This document shows, piece after piece, positions 1 through 5,067 of a stretch of DNA of 5,067 nt (its first letter is position 1; each line of letters begins with the position of its first letter). This stretch comes from an uncultured Blautia sp. (GTDB taxonomy: Bacteria; Bacillota; Clostridia; Lachnospirales; Lachnospiraceae). The stretch lies in contig CAMBYR010000162.1 of assembly GCA_945872375.1 (NCBI GenBank), positions 1 through 5,067 of the forward strand, written 5' to 3'. The notes under the pieces are model-generated. The model did not search any database and was not told the DNA's origin. It saw nothing but the letters and a program-made list of their open reading frames with translations. A program made the position numbers and the translations under genes.

Positions 1-143
1 ACAGAAACACACTGGTGTATCGTCTGGATAAGCTTCAGAAGAGTACCGGACTGGATCTGCGTGTATTTGAGGATGCCATTACCTTCAAGATTGCCCTGAT
101 GGTCGTGCGCTATATGAAGTACATGGAGACGCTGGAGTATTAA
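1..143 (+). CDS. PucR/CdaR-family transcriptional regulator, C-terminal HTH (partial, 5' end outside window)
   Basis: Only the last 46 codons are present, read in the frame that begins at base 3 and ends at the TAA at 141-143. The visible residues start RNTLVYRLDKLQKSTGLDLR and continue through an acidic FEDA stretch into a hydrophobic helix. This is the typical end of the PucR C-terminal helix-turn-helix (HTH_30 type), whose family signature is an (H)RNT-x-x-YRL core followed by a TGLDLR-type segment. Proteins with this tail are DNA-binding regulators, often sensing small metabolites such as purine-degradation or sugar-diacid compounds. The sensor part lies upstream of the window, so ligand and targets cannot be judged. 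The gene is in the same direction as ftsE but is separated from it by 181 nt carrying a promoter candidate and hairpins, so it is probably a separate transcription unit. Confidence 0.82.
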   Translation, partial: RNTLVYRLDKLQKSTGLDLRVFEDAITFKIALMVVRYMKYMETLEY

Positions 144-172
144 TGAATTTTATGTGAAAACACAAAAAGAGG

Positions 173-201
173 TTGCAATCCGTATGAAAATATGTTACAA
201 C
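173..201 (+). promoter_or_regulatory. candidate sigma-A promoter for ftsEX
   Basis: A -35-like TTGCAA (173-178, 4 of 6 to TTGACA) is followed after exactly 17 nt by TACAAC (196-201, 4 of 6 to TATAAT), preceded by TGT at 193-195, an extended -10 element. The predicted start is near 208, giving a leader of about 117 nt before the ftsE ATG. It is the best pair I found between the upstream stop codon and ftsE, but both hexamers are imperfect. It also overlaps the phased repeats, so the true promoter could lie elsewhere. Confidence 0.45.
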
Positions 202-220
202 GTTGTTACTTAAATGTTAA
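193..220 (+). promoter_or_regulatory. phased direct repeats matching a WalR/PhoP-type response-regulator box
   Basis: TGTTAC (193-198), TGTTAC (204-209) and TGTTAA (215-220) occur with exact 5-nt spacers, an 11-bp period that places each on the same DNA face. A weaker fourth copy, TGTTCT, is at 225-230. All three full copies fit TGTWAH-N5-TGTWAH, the published box for WalR (YycF) of Firmicutes. Read on the other strand they also resemble the TTAACA-type repeats of PhoP, another OmpR-family regulator. The array covers the -10 and predicted start of the candidate promoter, which would favour repression if that promoter is correct. Regulator identity is inference. Confidence 0.55.
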
Positions 221-226
221 ACTGTG

Positions 227-244
227 TTCTGCCGGATTGCAGAA
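227..244 (+). other. small leader hairpin upstream of ftsE
   Basis: TTCTGC (227-232) and GCAGAA (239-244) are exact reverse complements around a 6-nt loop, giving a 6-bp stem. It lies three bases before the larger hairpin at 248-274. Its left arm contains the first of three CTGCCGG copies (229-235, 252-258, 261-267), so it could pair instead with CCGGCAG at 264-270 in the second hairpin. Confidence 0.4.
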
Positions 245-247
245 GGG

Positions 248-276
248 AATGCTGCCGGAGCTGCCGGCAGCATTTT
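248..276 (+). terminator. GC-rich hairpin with short T-tract; terminator of the upstream gene or ftsE attenuator
   Basis: An 11-bp perfect stem (248-258 with 264-274, arms AATGCTGCCGG and CCGGCAGCATT) closes a 5-nt loop and runs into TTTT at 273-276. The stem is strong, but the T-run is short and is followed by ACGG, so termination is probably incomplete. It could end the PucR-type gene 105 nt upstream. Because the candidate ftsE promoter lies upstream of it, it could also act within the ftsE leader. Confidence 0.6.
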
Positions 277-313
277 ACGGTTTAGAGACAGGTTTGGATT
301 GTTTTTTTGACAG

Positions 314-319
314 AGGAGG
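314..319 (+). promoter_or_regulatory. ribosome binding site deciding the ftsE start
   Basis: A perfect AGGAGG sits 5 nt before the ATG at 325. The longer in-frame TTG start at 307 would place this sequence inside the coding region and has no Shine-Dalgarno of its own, so 325 is preferred. Confidence 0.85.
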
Positions 320-324
320 ATATT

Positions 325-1008
325 ATGATAGACCTGGTTGATGTAAGCAAGTCCTATGGCAAAGGGCTTCCTGCAGTAAATCATGCCAATCTGCATGTGG
401 AAAAAGGCGAGTTTGTCTTTGTGGTAGGCAGCAGCGGTTCCGGAAAGTCTACTTTGATCAAGCTTCTGATGAAGGAGCTGGATTCAACATCCGGAAGGAT
501 CACTGTCAGCGGCGAACGGCTGGAAGGCATGAAGCATAGAAGAGTGGCAAAATACAGAAGAAAGCTTGGAGTGGTGTTCCAGGATTTCCGTCTTTTAAGG
601 GACCGGAATGTATATGAAAATGTTGCATTTGCCCAGCGTGTCATCGGAAGACCTACCCGTGTGATCCGCAAAAGAGTTCCGGAGGTTCTTCAGGAGGTGG
701 GTCTTGCCAATAAATATAAATCCTATCCGGACGAGCTTTCCGGAGGAGAACAGCAGAGAGTGGCCCTTGCACGTGCGCTGGTAAATCGTCCGGATATCCT
801 TCTGGCAGATGAGCCGACCGGAAACCTGGATCCCAGGACATCGGAAGAAATCATGGCGCTTCTTGAGGAAATCAATCAGCGCGGAACAACCGTACTTGTG
901 GTGACTCACAACCGTGAGATCGTCAATTCCATGAAAAAACGCGTGGTGACCATGCATGAAGGCATGATCATCAGTGATGAAAAAGAGGGGGAATATCATG
1001 AGGCCTAG
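325..1008 (+). CDS. ftsE: cell division ATP-binding protein FtsE
   Basis: This 227-residue ABC ATPase partners with FtsX and uses ATP to switch on peptidoglycan hydrolases at the membrane during division or elongation. All nucleotide-binding motifs are intact: Walker A GSSGSGKST (35-43), Q-loop Q86, signature LSGGEQQR (138-145), Walker B ILLADEP with D162 and E163 (158-164), D-loop NLD (167-169) and switch H195. The DFRLL segment after the Q-loop (87-91) and the total length are as expected for FtsE rather than a MacB/LolD transporter ATPase, and the next gene, a clear FtsX, supports this. The ATG at 325 is chosen over the in-frame TTG at 307 because of the AGGAGG 5 nt upstream. The 3' end overlaps ftsX by 11 nt, implying translational coupling. 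It is probably transcribed from the leader at 144-324 under the phased repeat box. Confidence 0.96.
   Translation: MIDLVDVSKSYGKGLPAVNHANLHVEKGEFVFVVGSSGSGKSTLIKLLMKELDSTSGRITVSGERLEGMKHRRVAKYRRKLGVVFQDFRLLRDRNVYENVAFAQRVIGRPTRVIRKRVPEVLQEVGLANKYKSYPDELSGGEQQRVALARALVNRPDILLADEPTGNLDPRTSEEIMALLEEINQRGTTVLVVTHNREIVNSMKKRVVTMHEGMIISDEKEGEYHEA
985..991 (+). promoter_or_regulatory. ribosome binding site deciding the ftsX start
   Basis: GAGGGGG lies inside the ftsE 3' end, 6 nt before the ATG at 998. In-frame upstream starts (GTG at 974, ATG at 977) lack a comparable site, so translation most likely begins at 998. Confidence 0.75.
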
Positions 1009-1903
1009 TACAATCTGGTATACCCTGAAGCAGGGTATCAAAAATATCCGAAGAAACTGGATGTTTTCCATTGCATCCATTATTACGATGGCAGCCTGCA
1101 TTTTTCTTGTGGGAACCTTTTATTCTATCGTGAATAATATTAATAATATTACAAGAAAGGTAGAGCAGGAAGTGCCTGTTACCGTGTTCTTTGACGAGGG
1201 AACCACTCAGGAGGAGATCGACGAGATCGGGGAGCTTCTGAAAGCCCGGCCGGAGGTGGCCCGGGTGGAATTCGAGTCGGCTGATGAAGCCTGGGAAAAA
1301 TTCCGGGAAGATTATTTCCAGGGATCCGACGCGGCAGAAGGCTTTAAGGATGACAACCCTCTTGTAAACTCAGCCAATTATCAGGTATATCTGAAAGAGA
1401 TCGAGCGTCAGAACCAGCTGATCGCTTATATCCAGGGGCTTGATCATGTGCGTGATATCAATCAGTCAGAACAGGCTGCCAGAACACTTGGCTCCTTTAA
1501 TAAACTGGTTTCCTACGCATCCATTGCAATTATCGCCATTCTGGTGCTGATCTCCATTTTCCTGATCAGCAATACGATATCGGTGGGTATTTCTGTCCGG
1601 AAAGAAGAAATCGGCATTATGAAGCTCATTGGTGCCACAGACAATTTTGTCCGTGCCCCCTTCCTTCTGGAGGGCATGGTGCTGGGACTGATCGGAGCAG
1701 CGATCCCGCTGATTACCCTTTATTACGTATATACCTCTGTGGTGGAATACATTTTGAATCAGTTTAATGTCCTTACAGGAATCGTTGATTTTATTCCTGT
1801 TTCCACAATCTATCAGGTTCTGCTTCCGCTGGGAATCGCTCTTGGTATCGGCATTGGTCTGATCGGCAGCTTTATGACAACGAAAAAACATCTGAAGGTT
1901 TGA
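998..1903 (+). CDS. ftsX: cell division membrane protein FtsX
   Basis: This 301-residue integral membrane protein is the permease-like subunit of FtsEX, which passes conformational change from FtsE in the cytoplasm to a cell-wall hydrolase outside. Visible architecture: a basic cytoplasmic N-terminus with KNIRRNW (15-21), a first membrane helix at about 22-45, an extracellular domain at about 46-170 starting with the family-typical VPVTVFFDE (59-67), then three more hydrophobic helices at about 172-197, 221-246 and 271-293. The cytoplasmic segment RKEEIGIMKLIGAT (201-214) is the conserved FtsX motif between helices 2 and 3. Length and topology are normal and no truncation is seen. The start overlaps the ftsE stop by 11 nt. 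No hydrolase gene follows; the next elements are a terminator-like hairpin and the S41 protease gene. Confidence 0.95.
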   Translation: MRPSTIWYTLKQGIKNIRRNWMFSIASIITMAACIFLVGTFYSIVNNINNITRKVEQEVPVTVFFDEGTTQEEIDEIGELLKARPEVARVEFESADEAWEKFREDYFQGSDAAEGFKDDNPLVNSANYQVYLKEIERQNQLIAYIQGLDHVRDINQSEQAARTLGSFNKLVSYASIAIIAILVLISIFLISNTISVGISVRKEEIGIMKLIGATDNFVRAPFLLEGMVLGLIGAAIPLITLYYVYTSVVEYILNQFNVLTGIVDFIPVSTIYQVLLPLGIALGIGIGLIGSFMTTKKHLKV

Positions 1904-1926
1904 TCATTTCAAATCACAGAAGAACC

Positions 1927-1959
1927 AGACGACTGTCACCATATGGGGCGGTCGTTTTT
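1927..1959 (+). terminator. intrinsic terminator after ftsX
   Basis: The arm AGACGACTG (1927-1935) pairs with CGGTCGTTT (1949-1957) using G-T wobbles. The stem continues inward through 1936-1937 with 1947-1948 and through CC/GG of CCATATGG around an ATAT loop, with A1938 bulged. A T5 run (1955-1959) overlaps the arm, and another T5 run follows at 1963-1967. It ends only 32 nt before the protease ATG, so it may reduce rather than abolish downstream expression. Confidence 0.65.
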
Positions 1960-1991
1960 GGATTTTTGAGTCTCATTGGAAAGGAAGAAAT

Positions 1992-3191
1992 ATGGAGCAT
2001 AAAGAGTATTGGGAGGGAGTTGCGACCGGAATTCTGGGTGCGGCAGTGATTGCAGCCGGAGGTTTTCTGGGGTATATCCGGGCTGTTCCGGAAAAGGAAC
2101 AGAGTGTACTTTCGGACTCTGCACATGTGCAGAAGCTGGAATATCTGGAAAGCCTGATCGATGAATACTATCTGGAGGAAAAAGATGAAGAAAAGCTGAC
2201 GGAAGGATTATATGCCGGCCTTATTTACGGACTGTCCGATCCCTATTCCAGGTATTACACGGCAGAAGAGTATGAGAAAGAAACAACCGGCACAGAGGGG
2301 AGCTATGTGGGAGTTGGGATCCTGATCGGGAAAAACCCCGGAGGAGGAGCTATTGTATCCAAATGCTATGAAGGAGGCCCTGCAGATGCTGCCGGAATCA
2401 TGGACGGTGATGTGATCAGTGCCGTGGACGGACAGGATGTTACCGAGATGGAACTCGACGAGATCGTTGATCTTATCAAAAATAATGAAACGGGTTCTGT
2501 GCTTCTGACCATTCATCGGGAGGATCAGGAGCAGATGGAGGTGAGGACGGAAATATCAGATGTGGAGCTTCCCAGTGTGTTTTATGAAATGCTGGATGAC
2601 GAGATCGGATATATCCGTATTTCGGAGTTTACAGGTGTGACGCCGGGGCAGTATGAGACGGCCTTTCAGAAGCTGGAGGAACAGGGGATGAAGGAGCTGA
2701 TCGTGGATCTTCGGAACAACCCCGGAGGACTGCTGGATTCCGTATGCAGCATCCTCAATGATATCCTTCCGGAAGGGCTGATCGTTTATACGGAGGATAA
2801 ATATGGAAATCGGGAAGAAGAGCATTCTGACGGAGAGCATCCGCTGGAAATTCCGCTGGCAGTCCTGGTGAATGGATCCAGTGCCAGTGCTTCGGAAATA
2901 TTTGCGGGAGCAGTTCAGGACTATGGTGTCGGAACCATCGTCGGAACGACCACCTATGGAAAAGGTGTGGTGCAGTCAATCAGGATGCTTTCGGACGGAA
3001 GTGCAGTCAAGCTGACGTCTTCCAGATATTATACGCCAAACGGGAATAACATTCATAATACGGGAATCACACCGGATGTGGAGGTGAAGCCGGATGCTTC
3101 TCTGCTGAATCAGACCGATATTTCTCATGAGGAGGACAATCAGCTTCAGGCAGCGATTTCTGTATTAAATGAAGGGAAAAATGAACGTTGA
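1992..3191 (+). CDS. ctpA: S41 carboxy-terminal processing protease with PDZ domain (CtpA/CtpB type), membrane-anchored
   Basis: This 399-residue serine protease of the CTP/tail-specific family would cleave exported proteins near their C-termini outside the membrane. One hydrophobic segment at about 11-29 fits an uncleaved signal anchor. The family segment LSDPYSRYYT (81-90) precedes a PDZ domain at about 103-187, with its carboxylate-binding loop near YVGVGI (105-110). The S41 core follows with DLRNNPGG (239-246) and NGSSASASE (294-302). From the family spacing the catalytic set is S299, K324 in TYGKG, and Q328; all three are present. The protein ends soon after the core and has no C-terminal peptidoglycan-binding domain, unlike the longer B. 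subtilis CtpB, whose gene also lies beside ftsEX. The symbol is a generic family label; by synteny ctpB is equally apt. An AAGGAAG ribosome site lies 4 nt before the ATG. Substrate unknown. Confidence 0.93.
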   Translation: MEHKEYWEGVATGILGAAVIAAGGFLGYIRAVPEKEQSVLSDSAHVQKLEYLESLIDEYYLEEKDEEKLTEGLYAGLIYGLSDPYSRYYTAEEYEKETTGTEGSYVGVGILIGKNPGGGAIVSKCYEGGPADAAGIMDGDVISAVDGQDVTEMELDEIVDLIKNNETGSVLLTIHREDQEQMEVRTEISDVELPSVFYEMLDDEIGYIRISEFTGVTPGQYETAFQKLEEQGMKELIVDLRNNPGGLLDSVCSILNDILPEGLIVYTEDKYGNREEEHSDGEHPLEIPLAVLVNGSSASASEIFAGAVQDYGVGTIVGTTTYGKGVVQSIRMLSDGSAVKLTSSRYYTPNGNNIHNTGITPDVEVKPDASLLNQTDISHEEDNQLQAAISVLNEGKNER

Positions 3192-3201
3192 AAAGAAAAG
3201 A

Positions 3202-3230
3202 TTGCGATTGTATTCTGCAGATGGTATGAT
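3202..3230 (+). promoter_or_regulatory. sigma-A promoter with extended -10 upstream of degV
   Basis: TTGCGA (3202-3207, 4 of 6) and TATGAT (3225-3230, 5 of 6) are separated by exactly 17 nt, and TGG immediately precedes the -10 as an extended -10 element. The predicted start is near 3237, giving a leader of about 30 nt with AAAGGA at 3253-3258. No terminator separates the protease gene from degV, so degV may also receive read-through. Confidence 0.65.
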
Positions 3231-3267
3231 AGAATTGATCAGATAGAAACAGAAAGGATGTAAGACA

Positions 3268-4137
3268 ATGAGAGACTATGTGATTACAACAGACAACAAC
3301 TCGGATCTTCCGGATTCTTATTATAAAGAGCATGGCATTGGCTGTACCTATTTAAGCTATGCCATGGACGGAGTGAATTATACAAAAGAAAATTTTCTTC
3401 CTGAACATGAATTTTATGAAAAAATGAGAAATGGTTCCATGCCTACCACGGCACAGGTAAATCCGGAAGCAGCAAGAAAGCTGCTTGAACCATACCTGAA
3501 AGAAGGAAAGGACATTCTTCATATCGCATTTTCCTCAGGACTAAGCGGTACATACAACAGTACCAGAATTGCCGCGGAGGAGCTGATGGAGGAATATCCG
3601 GAGCGTACCATTATTGTGGTGGATTCACTGGGAGCATCTCTGGGACAGGGACTTCTGGTCCATCTTGCACAGCAGAAAAAAGAGGAGGGAGCAGATCTGG
3701 AGACCGTGGCAGAGTGGGCAGAGGCACACAAAAATAATATGGTGCATTTGTTTACGGTGGATGATCTGGATAATCTCTACAGGGGCGGACGTATATCCAA
3801 AACAACGGCGGTTCTTGGCGGAATGCTGAATATCAAGCCGGTTCTCCATGTGGATAATGAAGGAAAGCTTGTGGCGCTTGGCAAGGTACGCGGCAGGAAA
3901 AAATCCATCCTGGAACTGATCAGTCTGATGGATCAGAAGATCGGATCCCACAGGGATTCCTGTGACACGATTTTCATCAGCCATGGAGACTGCGAGGAGG
4001 ATGCACGTTTTCTGGAAGAAAAAATAAAAGAAAAATATCAGATCAAAACGGTGATCATCAATCAGGTTGGTGCAACGATCGGTGCTCATTCCGGCCCGGG
4101 TACACTTGCGTTATTTTTTGTAGGAGATGAAAAATAA
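3268..4137 (+). CDS. degV: DegV family (FakB-type) fatty-acid-binding protein
   Basis: This 289-residue cytosolic protein has the two-domain DegV fold. Tested members (FakB) bind a fatty acid and present it to the kinase FakA for conversion to acyl phosphate, used in phospholipid synthesis. Family landmarks in order: N-terminal TTDNNSDLP (7-15), the MPTTAQVNP stretch (58-66), the head-group loop IAFSSGLSGTYNS (86-98), the VDDLDNLYRGGRIS segment (164-177), KPVLHVDNEGKL (190-201) and the C-terminal GATIGAHSGPG (268-278), which lines the carboxylate site in known structures. Length is normal and no key segment is missing. The ATG follows AAAGGA by 9 nt. No kinase gene is present here, so a FakA partner would be encoded elsewhere. 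Chain-length preference cannot be read from sequence. A strong terminator follows. Confidence 0.94.
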   Translation: MRDYVITTDNNSDLPDSYYKEHGIGCTYLSYAMDGVNYTKENFLPEHEFYEKMRNGSMPTTAQVNPEAARKLLEPYLKEGKDILHIAFSSGLSGTYNSTRIAAEELMEEYPERTIIVVDSLGASLGQGLLVHLAQQKKEEGADLETVAEWAEAHKNNMVHLFTVDDLDNLYRGGRISKTTAVLGGMLNIKPVLHVDNEGKLVALGKVRGRKKSILELISLMDQKIGSHRDSCDTIFISHGDCEEDARFLEEKIKEKYQIKTVIINQVGATIGAHSGPGTLALFFVGDEK

Positions 4138-4149
4138 AAAAATGAAAAC

Positions 4150-4182
4150 GGGCAGAATGCCAGCGGCTTCTGTCCTTTTTTT
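4150..4182 (+). terminator. strong intrinsic terminator after degV
   Basis: GGGCAGAA (4150-4157) pairs with TTCTGTCC (4168-4175) with one G-T wobble. Inside it GCC (4159-4161) pairs with GGC (4165-4167) around an AGC loop, with T4158 bulged. Seven Ts follow (4176-4182). The A-rich stretch before the stem could make it work on the other strand too, but no convergent gene is visible. It begins 12 nt after the degV stop. Confidence 0.88.
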
Positions 4183-4203
4183 AACCGATGAATGGAGGCA
4201 TGT

Positions 4204-5067
4204 ATGAATAGAAACAGACGTATCAGGATTTCATTAATAGTGCTTCTTACGGTTGTTCTGATTTTTGCAGGTTCAACGATCAGGTATTATCAGCCGACTT
4301 CCTTTCTGGATGGCAGTTTTCCGTTTTTTAAGGTGGCATTTTTAATGATGCTGATCTTTTGCCTTTATTTTCTGTGGCTTTATTTTGACGCCCGAAAAGA
4401 GCAGAAGGATAACATGGAAAAAATAAAAGAGATTCAGTATCTTCGTCATGTGGAAAATGATCTGTTCAGTGCCTATATCGATGAAGAATATTTAAAAAAT
4501 GCGCTGAAAACAGTTGCAGAGTATGTGGGAGCAGAACGGGCTTTCTTCTGGACGAGCAGCCAGAATCACCGGAGAAAGCGCCGGATCTGGTTCAGCGATG
4601 AAAGCGGAAATACGATCAGATCGGATGTATATAAGCTGTTCCCGGGGGTGTCCTCGCTTTTGCAGAATCAGGAGGCGCTTCTGAATTACGATGTGCCGGA
4701 GTTATGCAGAAAGTACGTGATCGACGAAGAAATGATCCGGCGGATGGGGATTCAGAGTCTGATGGCTGTGATGGTCCGCAGACAGAATGGAGAGATTGCA
4801 GGGGTTCTGGGTGCCTGTAATCTGAAAAAACAGTGGAAAGATACTTTGCCGCTGGATCGTGTGTCAAAGGCCTTTTCCATGACTGCCGATTTTGTGGAAG
4901 AGCATCATTATCTGGTGCACATCGGTCAGATAGACAGCCTTACCGGACTGCTGAATCGAAATTCCTATCAGCAGGATGTGAAGAAGGCGGAAGAGAAGGA
5001 ATTTCAGTCTGTTTGCTGCATTTATATAGATGCCAATGGCCGTCACGAACTGAATAATTATCTGGGA
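4204..5067 (+). CDS. membrane-bound GAF-GGDEF signalling protein, putative diguanylate cyclase (partial, 3' end outside window)
   Basis: The reading frame is open from the ATG at 4204 to the window end, 288 codons. GGAGG at 4194-4198 lies 5 nt before the ATG; the ATG at 4200 opens only three codons. Two hydrophobic helices (about 9-24 and 44-61) flank a short external loop of about 19 residues. A charged, helical linker (about 62-80) leads to a GAF-like cytoplasmic sensor region (about 82-235). The GGDEF domain begins at IDSLTGLLNR (243-252), the conserved entry signature. The first metal-site segment reads IYIDANGRHELNNYLG (273-288): the Asp (D276) and the guanine-contacting Asn (N284) are kept, but the usual Phe-Lys pair is replaced by Arg-His. 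The GG(D/E)EF loop and any inhibitory site lie past the window, so activity in making cyclic di-GMP cannot be confirmed. It starts 21 nt after the degV terminator, with no clear promoter of its own. Confidence 0.87.
   Translation, partial: MNRNRRIRISLIVLLTVVLIFAGSTIRYYQPTSFLDGSFPFFKVAFLMMLIFCLYFLWLYFDARKEQKDNMEKIKEIQYLRHVENDLFSAYIDEEYLKNALKTVAEYVGAERAFFWTSSQNHRRKRRIWFSDESGNTIRSDVYKLFPGVSSLLQNQEALLNYDVPELCRKYVIDEEMIRRMGIQSLMAVMVRRQNGEIAGVLGACNLKKQWKDTLPLDRVSKAFSMTADFVEEHHYLVHIGQIDSLTGLLNRNSYQQDVKKAEEKEFQSVCCIYIDANGRHELNNYLG

Noticed and set aside
302..308. T7 run before ftsE as a terminator tail
   Set aside because: No stem of useful length ends immediately upstream of it.
307..324. Six-codon N-terminal extension of FtsE from a TTG at 307, and the TTGACA at 307-312 read as a perfect -35
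   Set aside because: AGGAGG at 314-319 fits the ATG at 325, and FtsE homologues start at this MIDL-like position. No -10 lies 16-18 nt after TTGACA, and such a promoter would start inside ftsE.
321..326. TATTAT as a -10 element near the ftsE start
   Set aside because: The start site would fall after the ftsE ATG, and the only upstream partner (TTGTTT, 16-nt spacer) is poor.
974..997. Eight-codon extension of FtsX from GTG 974 or ATG 977
   Set aside because: No Shine-Dalgarno precedes these codons, whereas GAGGGGG at 985-991 is well spaced for the ATG at 998.
595..1101. Long antisense reading frame across ftsE and the ftsX start
   Set aside because: It lies opposite two intact, well-motifed genes, has no recognisable domain, and looks like a codon-bias shadow. 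The other antisense frames (for example 1466-1891, 2556-2840, 3625-4089) were rejected for the same reason.
3614..3829. 71-codon + strand frame inside degV
   Set aside because: It is out of frame within an intact DegV gene, is rich in Trp/Arg/Ile shadow composition and has no convincing ribosome site.
4106..4135. Weak promoter for the GGDEF gene (TTGCGT, 18-nt spacer, AAAAAT)
   Set aside because: The -35 matches only 3 of 6, the -10 sits in a low-complexity A-run, and the start would fall before a strong terminator.
4833..5057. 74-codon + strand frame inside the GGDEF gene
   Set aside because: The overlapping frame from 4204 encodes a clear GAF-GGDEF protein; this one has no recognisable motif.

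Overview
The window reads as chromosomal DNA of a Gram-positive Clostridia-type bacterium, most likely Lachnospiraceae-like. This is an inference from four things: strong AGGAGG-type ribosome binding sites, moderate base composition, intrinsic terminators with T-tracts, and the gene set ftsE-ftsX-S41 protease-DegV-GGDEF. All recognised genes are on the + strand. I see no mobile element, CRISPR array, tRNA or rRNA, and no sign of recent transfer.

Layout: (1) 1-143, the last 46 codons of a PucR/CdaR-type regulator, ending in its helix-turn-helix. (2) 144-324, a 181-nt non-coding leader. It holds a plausible sigma-A promoter, three TGTTAC/TGTTAA repeats at exact 11-bp spacing, and two consecutive hairpins. 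(3) 325-1008 ftsE and 998-1903 ftsX, overlapping by 11 nt. (4) A terminator-like hairpin at 1927-1959. (5) 1992-3191, a membrane-anchored S41 carboxy-terminal processing protease with a PDZ domain. (6) An extended -10 promoter at 3202-3230, then 3268-4137, a DegV/FakB fatty-acid-binding protein. (7) A strong intrinsic terminator at 4150-4182. (8) From 4204 to the window end, the N-terminal 288 codons of a membrane-bound GAF-GGDEF protein cut by the window edge.

FtsE (ATPase) and FtsX (membrane subunit) form the complex that turns on peptidoglycan hydrolases from inside the cell. The CTP protease acts outside the membrane and is a common ftsEX neighbour in Firmicutes. DegV feeds exogenous fatty acids to phospholipid synthesis in the families where it has been tested. 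The window is therefore mostly an envelope-maintenance locus next to a signalling gene.

No wholly new system is visible. The most interesting item is the phased repeat array upstream of ftsE. It matches the published TGTWAH-N5-TGTWAH box of the cell-wall response regulator WalR (and resembles PhoP boxes), which suggests direct two-component control of ftsEX here. The second is the ftsE leader, where two alternative RNA pairings could make an attenuator.
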